NCBI GenBank assembly: GCA_003279445.1
Contig: QCHT01000002.1
Span: 94,840 to 158,839, forward strand
Source of the DNA: Prochlorococcus sp. AG-402-G10
Lineage (GTDB): Bacteria > Cyanobacteriota > Cyanobacteriia > PCC-6307 > Cyanobiaceae
DNA length: 64,000 bases
Reading direction: 5' to 3'
Positions within the stretch are counted from its first letter, which is position 1, and each line of letters starts with the position of its first letter. The position numbers and the translations under genes are program-made. This document shows positions 10,356-19,485 of this stretch, one piece after another. The notes under the pieces were generated by a model. It saw nothing but the letters and a program-made list of their open reading frames with translations. It was not told where the DNA came from and did no database searches.

Positions 10356-11097
10356 TACTCGTTTGAACTTGGACCCAATCAATAGCCTCTGGAGAAGCAA
10401 TTAACTGAACAATGGCATATGGGGAGGGGAGGTTTTGATCATCAATTGACTGAATCACTCCCACTGGAAGATTTGGTGGCATTAAAGTGCTAACAGGAGA
10501 AGTACTAATAATGTCACCTAGTTTTGCATCAGGCATTTTCTCTAAAAAATTTAGCTGAGGACGGTTAGTGCCTACTCCTGTTAAAACCCCATGCACCTTT
10601 GAACGCTCAATCCATACTCCCAACTTAGTTGAAGGCGCAGTTAACAATCTCACCCTAGAAGTTGTATATGTCACAGTTTCAATTAGCCCAAGCAATCCTC
10701 CAGGACCAAGTACTGCATCTCCTTCATTGATCCCATCTTTCGCACCTTTGTTCAACTCCAATTGCTGCCAGAAATCTCTCGATCGTCTTGAAATCACAGC
10801 AGCAGAAACCTGACTCTTTGTACTGGAATTTTGCAACTTTAATATCTCTCTAAGTCGTTGATTATCTTTTTCTAATAAGTCAATCCTGATTTGTTGCTCC
10901 AAGTTAATACCATTTACAATCCATTCCTTCTGGGCTGTTCCAGGCCAGAAAGGTCTGGAAAAAATAGCAAAAACATCAAGGAGAAAAGCTCCTTTAGAAA
11001 AGCGAATAAATAGCAAAAATATACTTAGAAAAAATAAATACCAAAAACTTTTTCTAGACCACCAACGAAAAGCTACTTTTCGTCGAGTATTCAGCAT
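10342..11097 (-). CDS. mreC: Rod shape-determining protein MreC
   Basis: Bitopic protein linking cytoplasmic MreB to periplasmic cell-wall enzymes. The 251-aa product has one N-terminal transmembrane segment (about residues 16-35), a short coiled coil (about 60-90, LEKDNQRLREILKLQ) and a beta-rich periplasmic domain with the MreC signatures GDAVLGPGGLLGLIETV and SRVRLLTAPS. It starts four bases after the mreB stop and overlaps mreD, so the three are co-transcribed. Confidence 0.94.
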   Translation of the reverse strand: MLNTRRKVAFRWWSRKSFWYLFFLSIFLLFIRFSKGAFLLDVFAIFSRPFWPGTAQKEWIVNGINLEQQIRIDLLEKDNQRLREILKLQNSSTKSQVSAAVISRRSRDFWQQLELNKGAKDGINEGDAVLGPGGLLGLIETVTYTTSRVRLLTAPSTKLGVWIERSKVHGVLTGVGTNRPQLNFLEKMPDAKLGDIISTSPVSTLMPPNLPVGVIQSIDDQNLPSPYAIVQLIASPEAIDWVQVQTSNEKR

Positions 11098-11101
11098 AGA
11101 T

Positions 11102-12154
11102 TCAGTCTCTTACGGCATTTCTAGCAAAATCAGGAGTATCCACTACTCTTTTCAGGCGTCTAAAATCATCTAAAACGTGTCCACATCCATTCACGACACA
11201 TAACAAAGGATCTTCAGCAACATGAGTAAAAATACCTGTCTCATGACTAACTAGATCACTGATGCCTCTTACTAATGCTCCACCACCTGCAAGCATAATT
11301 CCTCTATCAACAATATCTGCAGCCAATTCGGGTGGAGTTCTCTCTAAAACTCTTTTAACAGCTTCAACAATCTTGTTGAGCGGCTCAGACATTGCTTCTC
11401 TCAACTCTCCAGCTTGCAAAGTAATCGAACGAGGTAACCCAGAAAGCAAATGGAGTCCGCGAACATCCATTGATTGCAAGTCAAATTCATTATTAGGAAA
11501 AGCAGAGCCAATCCGAATCTTGATTTCTTCTGCAGTTCGTTCTCCCACAACCAAATTGTGCACTTTCTTCAAATAAATTGCTATCGAATCATTTATCTCA
11601 TCGCCAGCAACACGCACAGATTCGCTCAGTACTGTTCCACCTAAACTAAGAACTGCAACCTCTGTAGTTCCACCACCAATATCAACAATCATAGTGCCTA
11701 TTGGTTCCGTAACAGGTAAATGTGCACCAATCGCAGCTGCTACAGGTTCATCAATTAAATGGACCTCCCTAGCTCCTGCTAGACCAGCCTCTCGAACTGC
11801 TCGACGCTCAACACTAGTTACCCCACTTGGTATGCCTACAACTAATCTTGGTGCAAGAATTCCCCGTCCTTCATTGCATTTTTGAATAAAAGACTTGAGC
11901 ATTTGCTCTGCTGCATCAAAATCAGCAATCACTCCATCTCTTAAAGGCCTCACTGCTCGAATATTCCCTGGAGTACGGCCTAGCATCAATTTGGCATCGT
12001 CACCAACTGCTAATGGCTCTCCTTCCTCTAGATCCATTGCAACTACAGATGGTTCTTCTAAAACAATCCCTTTACCTTGAACGTATATCAAGGTATTTGC
12101 TGTTCCAAGATCTATACCAATATCACGCGATAAACGAAAACGTCTGAAAAACAC
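11102..12154 (-). CDS. mreB: Rod shape-determining actin homologue MreB
   Basis: Actin-like filament protein that guides lateral cell-wall growth. The 350-aa product shows the actin-fold nucleotide signatures: phosphate 1 IDLGTANTLIY near residue 15, phosphate 2 IVDIGGGTTEVAVL near 160, adenosine motif MLAGGGALVRGI near 285, and the family block VVGIPSGVTSVERRAV near 105. Translation starts at GTG (12154), giving MFFRRFRLSRDIGID. First gene of mreBCD. Confidence 0.97.
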   Translation of the reverse strand: MFFRRFRLSRDIGIDLGTANTLIYVQGKGIVLEEPSVVAMDLEEGEPLAVGDDAKLMLGRTPGNIRAVRPLRDGVIADFDAAEQMLKSFIQKCNEGRGILAPRLVVGIPSGVTSVERRAVREAGLAGAREVHLIDEPVAAAIGAHLPVTEPIGTMIVDIGGGTTEVAVLSLGGTVLSESVRVAGDEINDSIAIYLKKVHNLVVGERTAEEIKIRIGSAFPNNEFDLQSMDVRGLHLLSGLPRSITLQAGELREAMSEPLNKIVEAVKRVLERTPPELAADIVDRGIMLAGGGALVRGISDLVSHETGIFTHVAEDPLLCVVNGCGHVLDDFRRLKRVVDTPDFARNAVRD

Positions 12155-12254
12155 GGTCTTATCAAAAAGTTATTAGTCACTAAGACTAGAAGAATCTTCA
12201 AAAAAAACAAAAAGTCGTTTCAGAAAAAACACTTTTACTTAGGAAGATTCCGGT

Positions 12255-12260
12255 TATACT
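12255..12260 (+). promoter_or_regulatory. Candidate -10 box for ssb
   Basis: TATACT lies 26 bases before the ssb start codon, preceded by GGT, in AT-rich DNA between divergent mreB and ssb. A TTTACT-like -35 at 12234-12239 has a short 15-base spacer, so only the -10 element is convincing. Inferred from sequence alone. Confidence 0.4.
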
Positions 12261-12285
12261 TTGCAAGTCACTAGATATTTAAATA

Positions 12286-12657
12286 ATGAGTATTAATGCC
12301 ATTAATCTTGTAGGAAGAGCAGGACGAGATCCTGAAGTCAGGTATTTCGAATCAGGAAGCTTAGTTGCAAACTTTACTCTTGCTGTAAATAGACGCAGTA
12401 GGAATGAGGACCCTGATTGGTTTAATTTAGAAATATGGGGTAAACAAGCGCAAGTTGCTGCTGATTATGTAAAAAAAGGTTCTCTCTTAGGAATCAGTGG
12501 GAGTTTTAAATTAGATCAGTGGAGGGATAAAACAACTGGAGAAAATAAATCTAAGCCAGTTATTAGAGTAGATAGACTAGAACTTTTAAGCTCAAGAAGA
12601 GATTCTATGAATAATGAATCATCCAATAATCAAAACAATAACAATATTCCATTCTAA
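12286..12657 (+). CDS. ssb: Single-stranded DNA-binding protein SSB (short, Asn-rich tail)
   Basis: OB-fold protein that coats single-stranded DNA and recruits replication and repair enzymes. The 123-aa product has the SSB start INAINLVGRAGRDPEVRYF, the NFTLAVNRR strand and the DWFNLEIWGKQAQ block, with the OB fold filling residues 1-105. The C-terminal tip keeps the hydrophobic IPF, but the acidic residues usually found just before it are absent: the last 14 residues are mostly Asn and Ser with a single Glu. That tip is normally the docking site for partner proteins. Its stop codon interlocks with the stop of convergent dedA. Confidence 0.93.
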   Translation: MSINAINLVGRAGRDPEVRYFESGSLVANFTLAVNRRSRNEDPDWFNLEIWGKQAQVAADYVKKGSLLGISGSFKLDQWRDKTTGENKSKPVIRVDRLELLSSRRDSMNNESSNNQNNNNIPF

Positions 12658-13310
12658 TTTGACTTCTTAAGAAAAAAGAAGCGTATACATAGCCAAGCAA
12701 ATGTAATAAATATTGAAAAGGCCAATATGAATTTAACTCCCTTAGAAAAAGGCTCAATCCAAATTTCAACTGCACTATAACTTTCACCTAAAAGTATACC
12801 TGCAACTGTTAAAAAAATAATCCACAGAAGACTCCCTGCAGTTGTCCAAAATACAAAAGGTGGGAGAGGCATTAATTGAATTCCAGCAGGCACAGAGATT
12901 AATGTGCGTATACCAGGAATTAACCTTCCCCAAAAAACCAAAGCTATTCCATACCTAGAAAACCAACTATGACTTTTATATAAGTCAGTAGGAGTAATAC
13001 CTAACCATTTCCCATATTTAGCAATCCAAATCTCTATCTTTTCTTCATTGGCTAACCTGCCTAATCCATACCAAGGGAATGCCCCTAATACCGTGCCAAT
13101 CAAACCCGCAATAATAACTGGAAAAAAACTTAATTGGCCTTGAGCAATATAAAAACCACCAAGGGGCATAATTAATTCAGAGGGTATAGGAGGAAATAAA
13201 TTTTCTAAAAACATCGCAATTAAAATTGCCCCATAACCAAGCCACTGATTAGACTGAACTGCATTACCTATAAGATCAGGCAAGGAAAGCAAGGTATCAG
13301 CAATATTCAT
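12654..13310 (-). CDS. DedA-family membrane protein
   Basis: Integral membrane protein of 218 aa in the DedA/SNARE-associated family, thought to move polyprenyl-phosphate or phospholipid across the membrane and to support membrane homeostasis. Seen are the reentrant-loop signature FLENLFPPIPSELIMPLGG near residue 35, GTVLGAFPWYGLGRL near 75, and the second signature FWGRLIPGIRTLISVPAG near 130, plus two C-terminal hydrophobic segments. Its TAG stop overlaps the ssb TAA stop in the four bases CTAA. Confidence 0.92.
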   Translation of the reverse strand: MNIADTLLSLPDLIGNAVQSNQWLGYGAILIAMFLENLFPPIPSELIMPLGGFYIAQGQLSFFPVIIAGLIGTVLGAFPWYGLGRLANEEKIEIWIAKYGKWLGITPTDLYKSHSWFSRYGIALVFWGRLIPGIRTLISVPAGIQLMPLPPFVFWTTAGSLLWIIFLTVAGILLGESYSAVEIWIEPFSKGVKFILAFSIFITFAWLCIRFFFLKKSN

Positions 13311-13337
13311 GAATGGATATTTAAATAGTTAGGCTGA

Positions 13338-14768
13338 TTAATAACGATATTGCTCTGGTTTATAAGGTCCTTGAACAGGAACGTTAATATAATCAGCTTG
13401 TTCACTAGTAAGTTGTGTTAATTGAGCACCTATCTTTTCTAAATGAAGACGAGCAACCATCTCATCTAAATGTTTAGGTAATACATAAACATTGTCACTA
13501 TATTCATTTCCTTTAGTAAACAATTCTATCTGAGCTAAAACTTGATTTGTAAATGAATTGCTCATTACAAAACTGGGGTGGCCAGTTGCACATCCCAAAT
13601 TAACTAAACGGCCTTCAGCTAAAAGAATTATCTTATTGCCGCTAGGAAGAGTTATATGATCAACTTGAGGCTTAATATTCTCCCAGTGATAAGACTTTAA
13701 CGAAGCAACATCAATTTCATTGTCAAAATGTCCAATGTTTGAAACTATAGCTTCATCTTTCATTCTAATTAAGTGCTCATGACAAATAACTTGATAATTG
13801 CCAGTCGCAGTAACAAAAATATCAATTTGTTCAACCACATCATCTAATCGAACGACCCTATATCCCTCCATTGCTGCTTGCAAAGCACAAATTGGGTCAA
13901 TTTCTGCAATCATTACTGATGCACCAAGTCCTCGTAAAGATTGTGCGGAACCTTTACCAACATCACCATATCCAATAACTAAAGCCACTTTGCCAGCAAC
14001 CATGACATCAGTTGCTCTCTTAATTCCATCCACTAGAGATTCACGGCAACCATAAAGATTGTCAAATTTACTCTTAGTAACTGAATCATTCACATTAATT
14101 GCAGGGAAAGGGAGTTCACCAGTCTTTTGCATTTGATATAGTCTTGCAACTCCAGTAGTTGTTTCTTCAGTAACGCCCTGAATCATCCCTTTAATGCGTG
14201 AATAGAATAATGCGTCTTCAGACAATTTTTTGCGAATAGAAGCAAAAAGCGCTATCTCTTCTTCGTTTGAAGGGTTGTCCAGCACTGAAGGATCCTGAGA
14301 AGCTTTATCTCCAAGAATTACTAAACCAGTTGCATCTCCACCATCATCCAAAATCATATTCGGCCCTTCCAAAGCACCCCACTCAAGAATTCGATGGGTA
14401 TAAGACCAGTATTCAGTTAATGTTTCTCCTTTTTTTGCAAAAACTGGTATGCCATTTTTTGCAACCGCAGATGCTGCATGATCTTGTGTAGAAAAAATAT
14501 TGCAAGAAGCCCATCTGACTTGAGCTCCTAAGGCCACTAAAGTCTCAATCAATACTCCTGTCTGAATTGTCATATGAAGGCTTCCCGCAATTCGAGCACC
14601 TTGCAAAGGCTTTTCCTTACTATATTTTTCCCGCAATGCCATTAACCCAGGCATCTCTTTCTCTGCTATAGCAAGCTCTTTACGGCCAAAATCAGCAAGC
14701 TCGATATCTGCGACTTCATAAGAGGAATCATTAACTAATTTTGAACTTGATACTCTAGAAGAAACCAT
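13338..14768 (-). CDS. ahcY: Adenosylhomocysteinase (SAH hydrolase)
   Basis: Splits S-adenosylhomocysteine into adenosine and homocysteine, clearing the inhibitor made by methyltransferases. The product is about 476 aa. The NAD site [17 protein letters not shown] lies near residue 265, the block [15 protein letters not shown] near 240, and the C-terminal [14 protein letters not shown]; the end PYKPEQYRY is the canonical NAD-contacting terminus. The frame continues to an ATG at 14810, but that would overlap the divergent tsaE; the ATG at 14768 ([11 protein letters not shown]) matches the usual length. Confidence 0.96.
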   Translation of the reverse strand: MVSSRVSSSKLVNDSSYEVADIELADFGRKELAIAEKEMPGLMALREKYSKEKPLQGARIAGSLHMTIQTGVLIETLVALGAQVRWASCNIFSTQDHAASAVAKNGIPVFAKKGETLTEYWSYTHRILEWGALEGPNMILDDGGDATGLVILGDKASQDPSVLDNPSNEEEIALFASIRKKLSEDALFYSRIKGMIQGVTEETTTGVARLYQMQKTGELPFPAINVNDSVTKSKFDNLYGCRESLVDGIKRATDVMVAGKVALVIGYGDVGKGSAQSLRGLGASVMIAEIDPICALQAAMEGYRVVRLDDVVEQIDIFVTATGNYQVICHEHLIRMKDEAIVSNIGHFDNEIDVASLKSYHWENIKPQVDHITLPSGNKIILLAEGRLVNLGCATGHPSFVMSNSFTNQVLAQIELFTKGNEYSDNVYVLPKHLDEMVARLHLEKIGAQLTQLTSEQADYINVPVQGPYKPEQYRY

Positions 14769-14812
14769 AATTAACAAGAAGCAAGGTGTTTGGGAAAATA
14801 AAAATTCCAACC

Positions 14813-15301
14813 ATGATCACTAACTACTCTAACGAATCAAAATGGATTCTTAAAAATCATGCCAGCACAATAAAATTTGGCGAATCCTTAGCGCAAGAAC
14901 TTTCCAGTATAAAAGTGCTTTTATTAGAAGGTCCGCTAGGAGCAGGTAAAACGTCTTTAGTACAAGGAATAGGTAAAGGATTGAAAATAAGCGAGCAAAT
15001 CACAAGTCCAACTTTTGCTTTATCCCATCATTATCTTCACGGCAAAAGGGCTCTATTTCATTTAGATCTTTATAGGTTAGAAGAACCAAGCGCAGCCAAT
15101 GAATTGTTCCTTCAAGAAGAAGAAATATCTAGCCAATGCAATGGTCTACTAGTAATTGAATGGCCATCTCGATTAACTATCTCAATTGATAATGCTTGCA
15201 AAATTTTCATAATGTACCTAGCCAATGAAGGACGGGAGATTCAAATAATGTCGTCTTCTAACGAAGCTAAGAGTTTTTCCACTTCTGAAGAACTTGGTTG
15301 A
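14813..15301 (+). CDS. tsaE: tRNA threonylcarbamoyladenosine biosynthesis ATPase TsaE
   Basis: Small P-loop ATPase that works with TsaD and TsaB to form t6A37 in ANN-decoding tRNAs. The roughly 162-aa product has Walker [18 protein letters not shown] near residue 45, the switch [11 protein letters not shown] near 70, FHLDLYRLE near 90 and [10 protein letters not shown] near 120. A GTG at 14786 opens the same frame, but the ATG at 14813 fits the family better. The last 61 bases overlap the 3' end of the convergent PfkB-kinase gene, so about 20 C-terminal residues share DNA with it; the tail after [10 protein letters not shown] is probably not conserved. Confidence 0.92.
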   Translation: MITNYSNESKWILKNHASTIKFGESLAQELSSIKVLLLEGPLGAGKTSLVQGIGKGLKISEQITSPTFALSHHYLHGKRALFHLDLYRLEEPSAANELFLQEEEISSQCNGLLVIEWPSRLTISIDNACKIFIMYLANEGREIQIMSSSNEAKSFSTSEELG

Positions 15302-16260
15302 GGGTCAATGGCTCCTTTCCCACCACAAACTAAAGCTCCACATGCAGCAGCAAAACGAATAATTTTTTCTGCTTGAAGCTTATTTCGTGGATAAAAAGAA
15401 TGAGTTGAAAGTTGAGAAATAATGCCAGCAAAAAAAGAGTCGCCAGCACCTGTTGTATCAACTACTGATGCTGGTGATGATATTGCTTTGGTTTCACCTG
15501 AAAAAGCTCCTAAAAGCCATCGAATAGGTTGAGCGCCATCAGTGACAATTACACTTGGCCTATTTGGTAAAGATTCCGCTATATCTATCGGGTTATCATT
15601 GTTAAAAAAACAAAGAGCTTCTTCCTTAGCAAGCTTAAGCAAAGAAGCTTGCTCCAAAAAAGGTTTCAAGAGAGAGCAAGTTTCAAAATTCGGAGGACTA
15701 TCTGGATCCAACGATGAATCCCAAAAAGTTGGGCGCCAATTCAAATCAATTGCAATATTAAGGTTATTTTTTCTAGCATTTTCTAGAACCCAAGTTACAG
15801 CTTGCCTCGATGACTCTGATGCAAATGGAATAGTGCCAAGTAACAACCAGCTTGCACCTTTAGATAGAGAAGGCCAAATCGATTTTATTTTCTGCAAGTT
15901 TAGTTTTTGATCGGCAAATGAATTATTAGCTCCTCCAACAAAACCTCCGAAAGAACGTTCTCCTTTAATATCGCGATGCACAAGGACGATACGAGTTGGC
16001 AATTCATCATTTAGCTGTATTCCAGAAGTATTTATATCTAAAGAAGTAAATAAATCACAAAACTCTTTTCCAATAGAATCATTTCCTAGGCTCCCAAGAA
16101 ATGCTACATCTACACCCAACTTAGATAAACCACATGCAACATTGGCAGGAGCTCCACCTAACAAATCATCAAAATCCTTATTCAAAGAAGGGTTTCCACC
16201 AGGGGTTCCTAAACGATCAACCAAAGCTTCACCTATACAAATTACTTTAGAGTTACTCAT
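15241..16260 (-). CDS. PfkB-family carbohydrate kinase (fructokinase-like)
   Basis: Sugar kinase of 339 aa from the ribokinase/PfkB superfamily. The N-terminal substrate signature is CIGEALVDRLG with GGAPANVACGLSKLG near residue 35; the C-terminal anion-hole motif DTTGAGDSFFAG near 265 holds the catalytic Asp. The overall pattern is closest to fructokinases used in sucrose or fructose use, but ribokinase-type specificity cannot be excluded. Its 3' end overlaps tsaE tail to tail by 61 bases. Confidence 0.9.
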   Translation of the reverse strand: MSNSKVICIGEALVDRLGTPGGNPSLNKDFDDLLGGAPANVACGLSKLGVDVAFLGSLGNDSIGKEFCDLFTSLDINTSGIQLNDELPTRIVLVHRDIKGERSFGGFVGGANNSFADQKLNLQKIKSIWPSLSKGASWLLLGTIPFASESSRQAVTWVLENARKNNLNIAIDLNWRPTFWDSSLDPDSPPNFETCSLLKPFLEQASLLKLAKEEALCFFNNDNPIDIAESLPNRPSVIVTDGAQPIRWLLGAFSGETKAISSPASVVDTTGAGDSFFAGIISQLSTHSFYPRNKLQAEKIIRFAAACGALVCGGKGAIDPQPSSSEVEKLLASLEDDII

Positions 16261-16314
16261 TTTCTTCAGTAATAAGTATTAGATTTAAATGCAAAATACT
16301 GGAAAATACAAACC

Positions 16315-17466
16315 TTATGGGTTTTGATTAGAAACTAGATAATCTTTTATTGCGGAAATCATTTTTTGATTGGCGGCTGGAAAAGGGTAGTTGATTAATT
16401 CACTGGGGGGTACCCATTTAGTTTGAACACTTGCTAAGGGTTGTGGAACACCAGAAATCAACTGACAAATATAAACAACAAAATGAAGCTTCTGATGTGA
16501 GTAGGAATGATCAAATTCCACAAGTTTCTTCGCAACTTTGACCTTAATACCTAATTCTTCAGACAATTCTCGAATCACTGTAGATTCAACAGCCTCACCT
16601 TCCTCTTGCTTCCCTCCAGGGAATTCCCACATTCCAGCCATACTCTGACCATTTGTCCTTTGATCAATAAGCACTTCTCCTAAGTCATTGAACACTAAAC
16701 CAATACCAATAACTGAATATGGCAAAACTTTTCTAGAACCCTTAATTGGGAAGTCAGATGGATTTCCTTCATGATAGGCAAAACAATATTTCTGCCATGG
16801 ACAACAAAAACATTTCGGATTCTTAGAAGTACAAATTTTTGCACCTAGGTCCATCAGCGCCTGATTGAAGTCCCTAGGGTAATCAGGGTCCAAAAGCACA
16901 TCACTCAACTTCCAAAGCCTTTTTAAGTCTTTGGACAAACTCTCTTGACTCCCAATTAATCTTGAAAGAATCCTTTTAACATTTCCATCCAATAAAGCTT
17001 CAGGAATATTAAATGCTGAAGAAATTATGCTTGCTGCAGTAGTACGCCCAATCCCAGGTAAAGCAATCCAACTTTCTTTATCATTAGGCCAAGACTCTGG
17101 ATTCAAATGATCACTATCGCCCAAAACGTTTCGCAATACTTTGGATGTCTTATGAATCCTATGAGCTCGAGAGTAATAACCAAGTCCCTGCCAAGCAAGT
17201 AAAATCTCGTGATCTAAAGCGCTAGCTAAATCAAAAACAGTTGGGAAAGTCTTCATCCAGTTTTCCCAATAAGGCAATACGACATTGAGTTGTGTTTGCT
17301 GAAGCATTACTTCTGCAACCAAGATTGGATAAACAGGAAGTTTTTCTGACTTTTTGGGTACGCTACCATCTGGTTTAAGCTTCCAAGGAATCGAATGCCT
17401 TCCATGGCATGCATACCATTTCAATAGCTCAAATCTCATTTTTTCAATACTCTCAAAATTTTCCAT
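16315..17466 (-). CDS. mutY: A/G-specific adenine DNA glycosylase MutY with C-terminal NUDIX domain
   Basis: Removes adenine mispaired with 8-oxoguanine. In the roughly 383-aa product the helix-hairpin-helix glycosylase core holds MLQQTQLNVVLPYW, LPGIGRTTAASI with the catalytic Asp further on in EALLDGNVKRIL, and the iron-sulfur loop with cysteines spaced C-x6-C-x2-C-x5-C (CTSKNPKCFCCPWQKYC). The last third is a NUDIX fold with an intact box, GKQEEGE...RELSEELGI, which fits the G-x5-E-x7-REUxEExGU pattern. MutY enzymes normally have a NUDIX-like recognition domain, but with the box residues often lost, so the intact box is notable. An ATG at 17499 would overlap the divergent hydrolase gene; 17466 is preferred. 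Confidence 0.93.
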   Translation of the reverse strand: MENFESIEKMRFELLKWYACHGRHSIPWKLKPDGSVPKKSEKLPVYPILVAEVMLQQTQLNVVLPYWENWMKTFPTVFDLASALDHEILLAWQGLGYYSRAHRIHKTSKVLRNVLGDSDHLNPESWPNDKESWIALPGIGRTTAASIISSAFNIPEALLDGNVKRILSRLIGSQESLSKDLKRLWKLSDVLLDPDYPRDFNQALMDLGAKICTSKNPKCFCCPWQKYCFAYHEGNPSDFPIKGSRKVLPYSVIGIGLVFNDLGEVLIDQRTNGQSMAGMWEFPGGKQEEGEAVESTVIRELSEELGIKVKVAKKLVEFDHSYSHQKLHFVVYICQLISGVPQPLASVQTKWVPPSELINYPFPAANQKMISAIKDYLVSNQNP

Positions 17467-17478
17467 GGGACTACAATT

Positions 17479-18390
17479 TTGACTAATACGAATACACATA
17501 TTCTGAACTGGAATGGATTAGAAGTTGCTTGGAAAAAACAAGGAGGGTTGATGAACTTGCAATTAGCAACATTATTAATCCATGGTTTTGGTGCTAACAA
17601 AGATCATTGGCGACACAATCAAGCTGTCCTTGGAAGTATTAGCGAATGTTATGCAATAGATTTAATTGGATTTGGAGAAAGTAGTCAACCAAACTCTTGT
17701 GTTCAAGGGGAGAGAAAAAGCCCAGATCACTTCTGCTACAACTTCGATAACTGGGGTCAACAAATTGCAGACTTTACAAGATTAGTTATTAAAAAGCCAG
17801 TAATCCTAATTGGTAATTCAATTGGCGGAATTATTGCACTAAGAGCAGCCAAGATTCTTGGTCTTAACTGTAAAGGAATTATTTTAATAAATTGTGCTCA
17901 AAGATTAATGGATGATAAGAACCTTGCAAAGCAATCTTTCGTTCAAAAAGGCTTGAGACCGTTCCTAAAATTCTTCACTCGGCAAAGATGGCTTAGCAAA
18001 AACCTTTTTAGAAATGCTGCCAAGCCTGATTTCATCGAAAAAGTTCTTAAAAAAGCTTATCCAAGTGGCTCGAATATAGATGAAGACTTGATTAATCTGC
18101 TTTATCAACCAACAAAAGGTTTAGGCGCTCCTGAAGCTTTTCACGGTTTCATAAATATCTTCAATGATTACTTAGCTCCTGAGCTCATGAAACAACTTGA
18201 TATACCAGTAAATATGATTTGTGGAGAAGAAGATCCTTGGGAGCCAATTTCAGAAGCAAAAGATTGGTTCTCGTATATTGAATGCATTCGATCGTTAGAG
18301 ATAATACCTAAGTCAGGCCATTGTCCTCACGATGAAACCCCTGAACTAGTTAACCCTATTTTATTAAAACTAATTCAAGACGCCACATAA
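17479..18390 (+). CDS. Alpha/beta-fold hydrolase
   Basis: Serine hydrolase of 303 aa. The oxyanion motif IHGFGANKDHW lies near residue 35, the nucleophile elbow GNSIGG near 115, the acid in CGEEDPWEP near 255 and the histidine in SGHCPHDETP near 285, so the catalytic triad looks complete. Substrate unknown; relatives in cyanobacteria and plastids are often called pheophytinase-like or haloalkane-dehalogenase-like without proof. Translation appears to start at TTG 17479 (TNTNTHILNWNG); the next ATG at 17551 would cut into the fold. The 3' end overlaps the sigma-factor gene by 16 bases. Confidence 0.87.
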   Translation: MTNTNTHILNWNGLEVAWKKQGGLMNLQLATLLIHGFGANKDHWRHNQAVLGSISECYAIDLIGFGESSQPNSCVQGERKSPDHFCYNFDNWGQQIADFTRLVIKKPVILIGNSIGGIIALRAAKILGLNCKGIILINCAQRLMDDKNLAKQSFVQKGLRPFLKFFTRQRWLSKNLFRNAAKPDFIEKVLKKAYPSGSNIDEDLINLLYQPTKGLGAPEAFHGFINIFNDYLAPELMKQLDIPVNMICGEEDPWEPISEAKDWFSYIECIRSLEIIPKSGHCPHDETPELVNPILLKLIQDAT

Positions 18391-19415
18391 GCCTCTACAG
18401 CATTCCTAAATTTCCTAAGTCCTTTAAGTCCATCACGTTCGAGGTTCCTTACTCTATCTCTACTAATTCCCAAAATGCGGCCGATCCCAGTCAAAGTCAT
18501 AGGGTCTTCACCGTTGATCCCATAACGCATTCTTAGAACTCTATTTTGTAGTTCAGGTAACTTTTGCAAAAGAACTTCTAAATCTCCTTTCATGCAATCT
18601 ATTTCAATCTTTTGACTGGGCAAATCACTCTCTGAAGAAAGTAAATCTAATAGAACCGTATCTTCTCCATCGCCTACCCTTGATTCCAAACTCACAGGTT
18701 GACTAGCCCTAAACATTAATTCCTTAACTTCGTCAATTGGAATATCTAAATAATTTGCTAGTTCTTGCATAGATGGGGTTCTAGCTAACTGCTGGCTCAA
18801 CTCTCTTTGCCCTTTCTTTAATTTATTGAGGACCTCTGTGACATGAATTGGCAAACGAATAATTCGGCTTTTTTCCGCAATAGCCCGTGTTATTCCCTGC
18901 CGAATCCACCAATAAGCATATGTTGAAAATTTATATCCTCTTGCTGGATCAAATTTTTCAACACCTCTAACAAGACCGATTGTGCCTTCTTGGATTAAAT
19001 CAAGAAGTTCCATATTCCTCTTTGTATATTTTTTCGCAACGCTTACTACTAATCGTAAATTAGCTGCAACCATTCTCTCTTTGGCACGATTTCCTCTCCG
19101 AAATGTCTTCAGTAAATCATCAATCTTTGTTCCAGCATCTTTAGCCAATTCTTCCTTAGAAGGTTTTTTGCCATTGGCGCTTTCTATCTCCTTTTCCAAC
19201 TTTTCAAGATGCATCAAATCTTGCACTTGGCGACCTAATGTAATTTCCTGCTCATTTGTTAAAAGTGGAACTCTCCCAATATCTCTGAGATAGGAACGAA
19301 CTAAGTCAACCTCAGCTATGGATTTCTTTACTGGAGTAAGCACAGGTGATTGGGTGGGCGTACTTTGAGGACTTGTCACGGTGACAACTCTGTTGAGTTT
19401 TGTAAAGAATATCAT
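18375..19415 (-). CDS. RNA polymerase sigma factor, group 2 RpoD family
   Basis: Sigma-70 factor of 346 aa that directs RNA polymerase to promoters. Region 1.2 starts at DLVRSYLRDIGRVPLLT, region 2 contains NLRLVVSVAKKYTKRN and the promoter-melting helix KFSTYAYWWIRQGITRAI near residue 165, region 3 is near 200-250, and region 4 ends with GISRDRVRNLERDGLKGLRKF. It lacks the long acidic region 1.1 of a primary sigma, which places it among the cyanobacterial group 2 (non-essential, stress or circadian) factors. A non-conserved Thr/Pro/Ser stretch precedes residue 35, so the true start may be slightly downstream. Confidence 0.94.
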   Translation of the reverse strand: MIFFTKLNRVVTVTSPQSTPTQSPVLTPVKKSIAEVDLVRSYLRDIGRVPLLTNEQEITLGRQVQDLMHLEKLEKEIESANGKKPSKEELAKDAGTKIDDLLKTFRRGNRAKERMVAANLRLVVSVAKKYTKRNMELLDLIQEGTIGLVRGVEKFDPARGYKFSTYAYWWIRQGITRAIAEKSRIIRLPIHVTEVLNKLKKGQRELSQQLARTPSMQELANYLDIPIDEVKELMFRASQPVSLESRVGDGEDTVLLDLLSSESDLPSQKIEIDCMKGDLEVLLQKLPELQNRVLRMRYGINGEDPMTLTGIGRILGISRDRVRNLERDGLKGLRKFRNAVEAYVAS

Positions 19416-19485
19416 TAAGAACTGTAAAGCACAAAAAAATGGCTTGGTTTTGCATCAATTTAGGTGTAAATACCTATCTCTCGAG

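Noticed and set aside
11262..11576. 104-codon plus-strand frame opposite mreB
   Set aside because: Mirror frame of a highly conserved gene with Ser/Pro-rich translation; not credible.
15542..15910. 122-codon plus-strand frame inside the PfkB kinase gene
   Set aside because: Antisense to conserved kinase sequence; no recognisable domain and no independent start signal.
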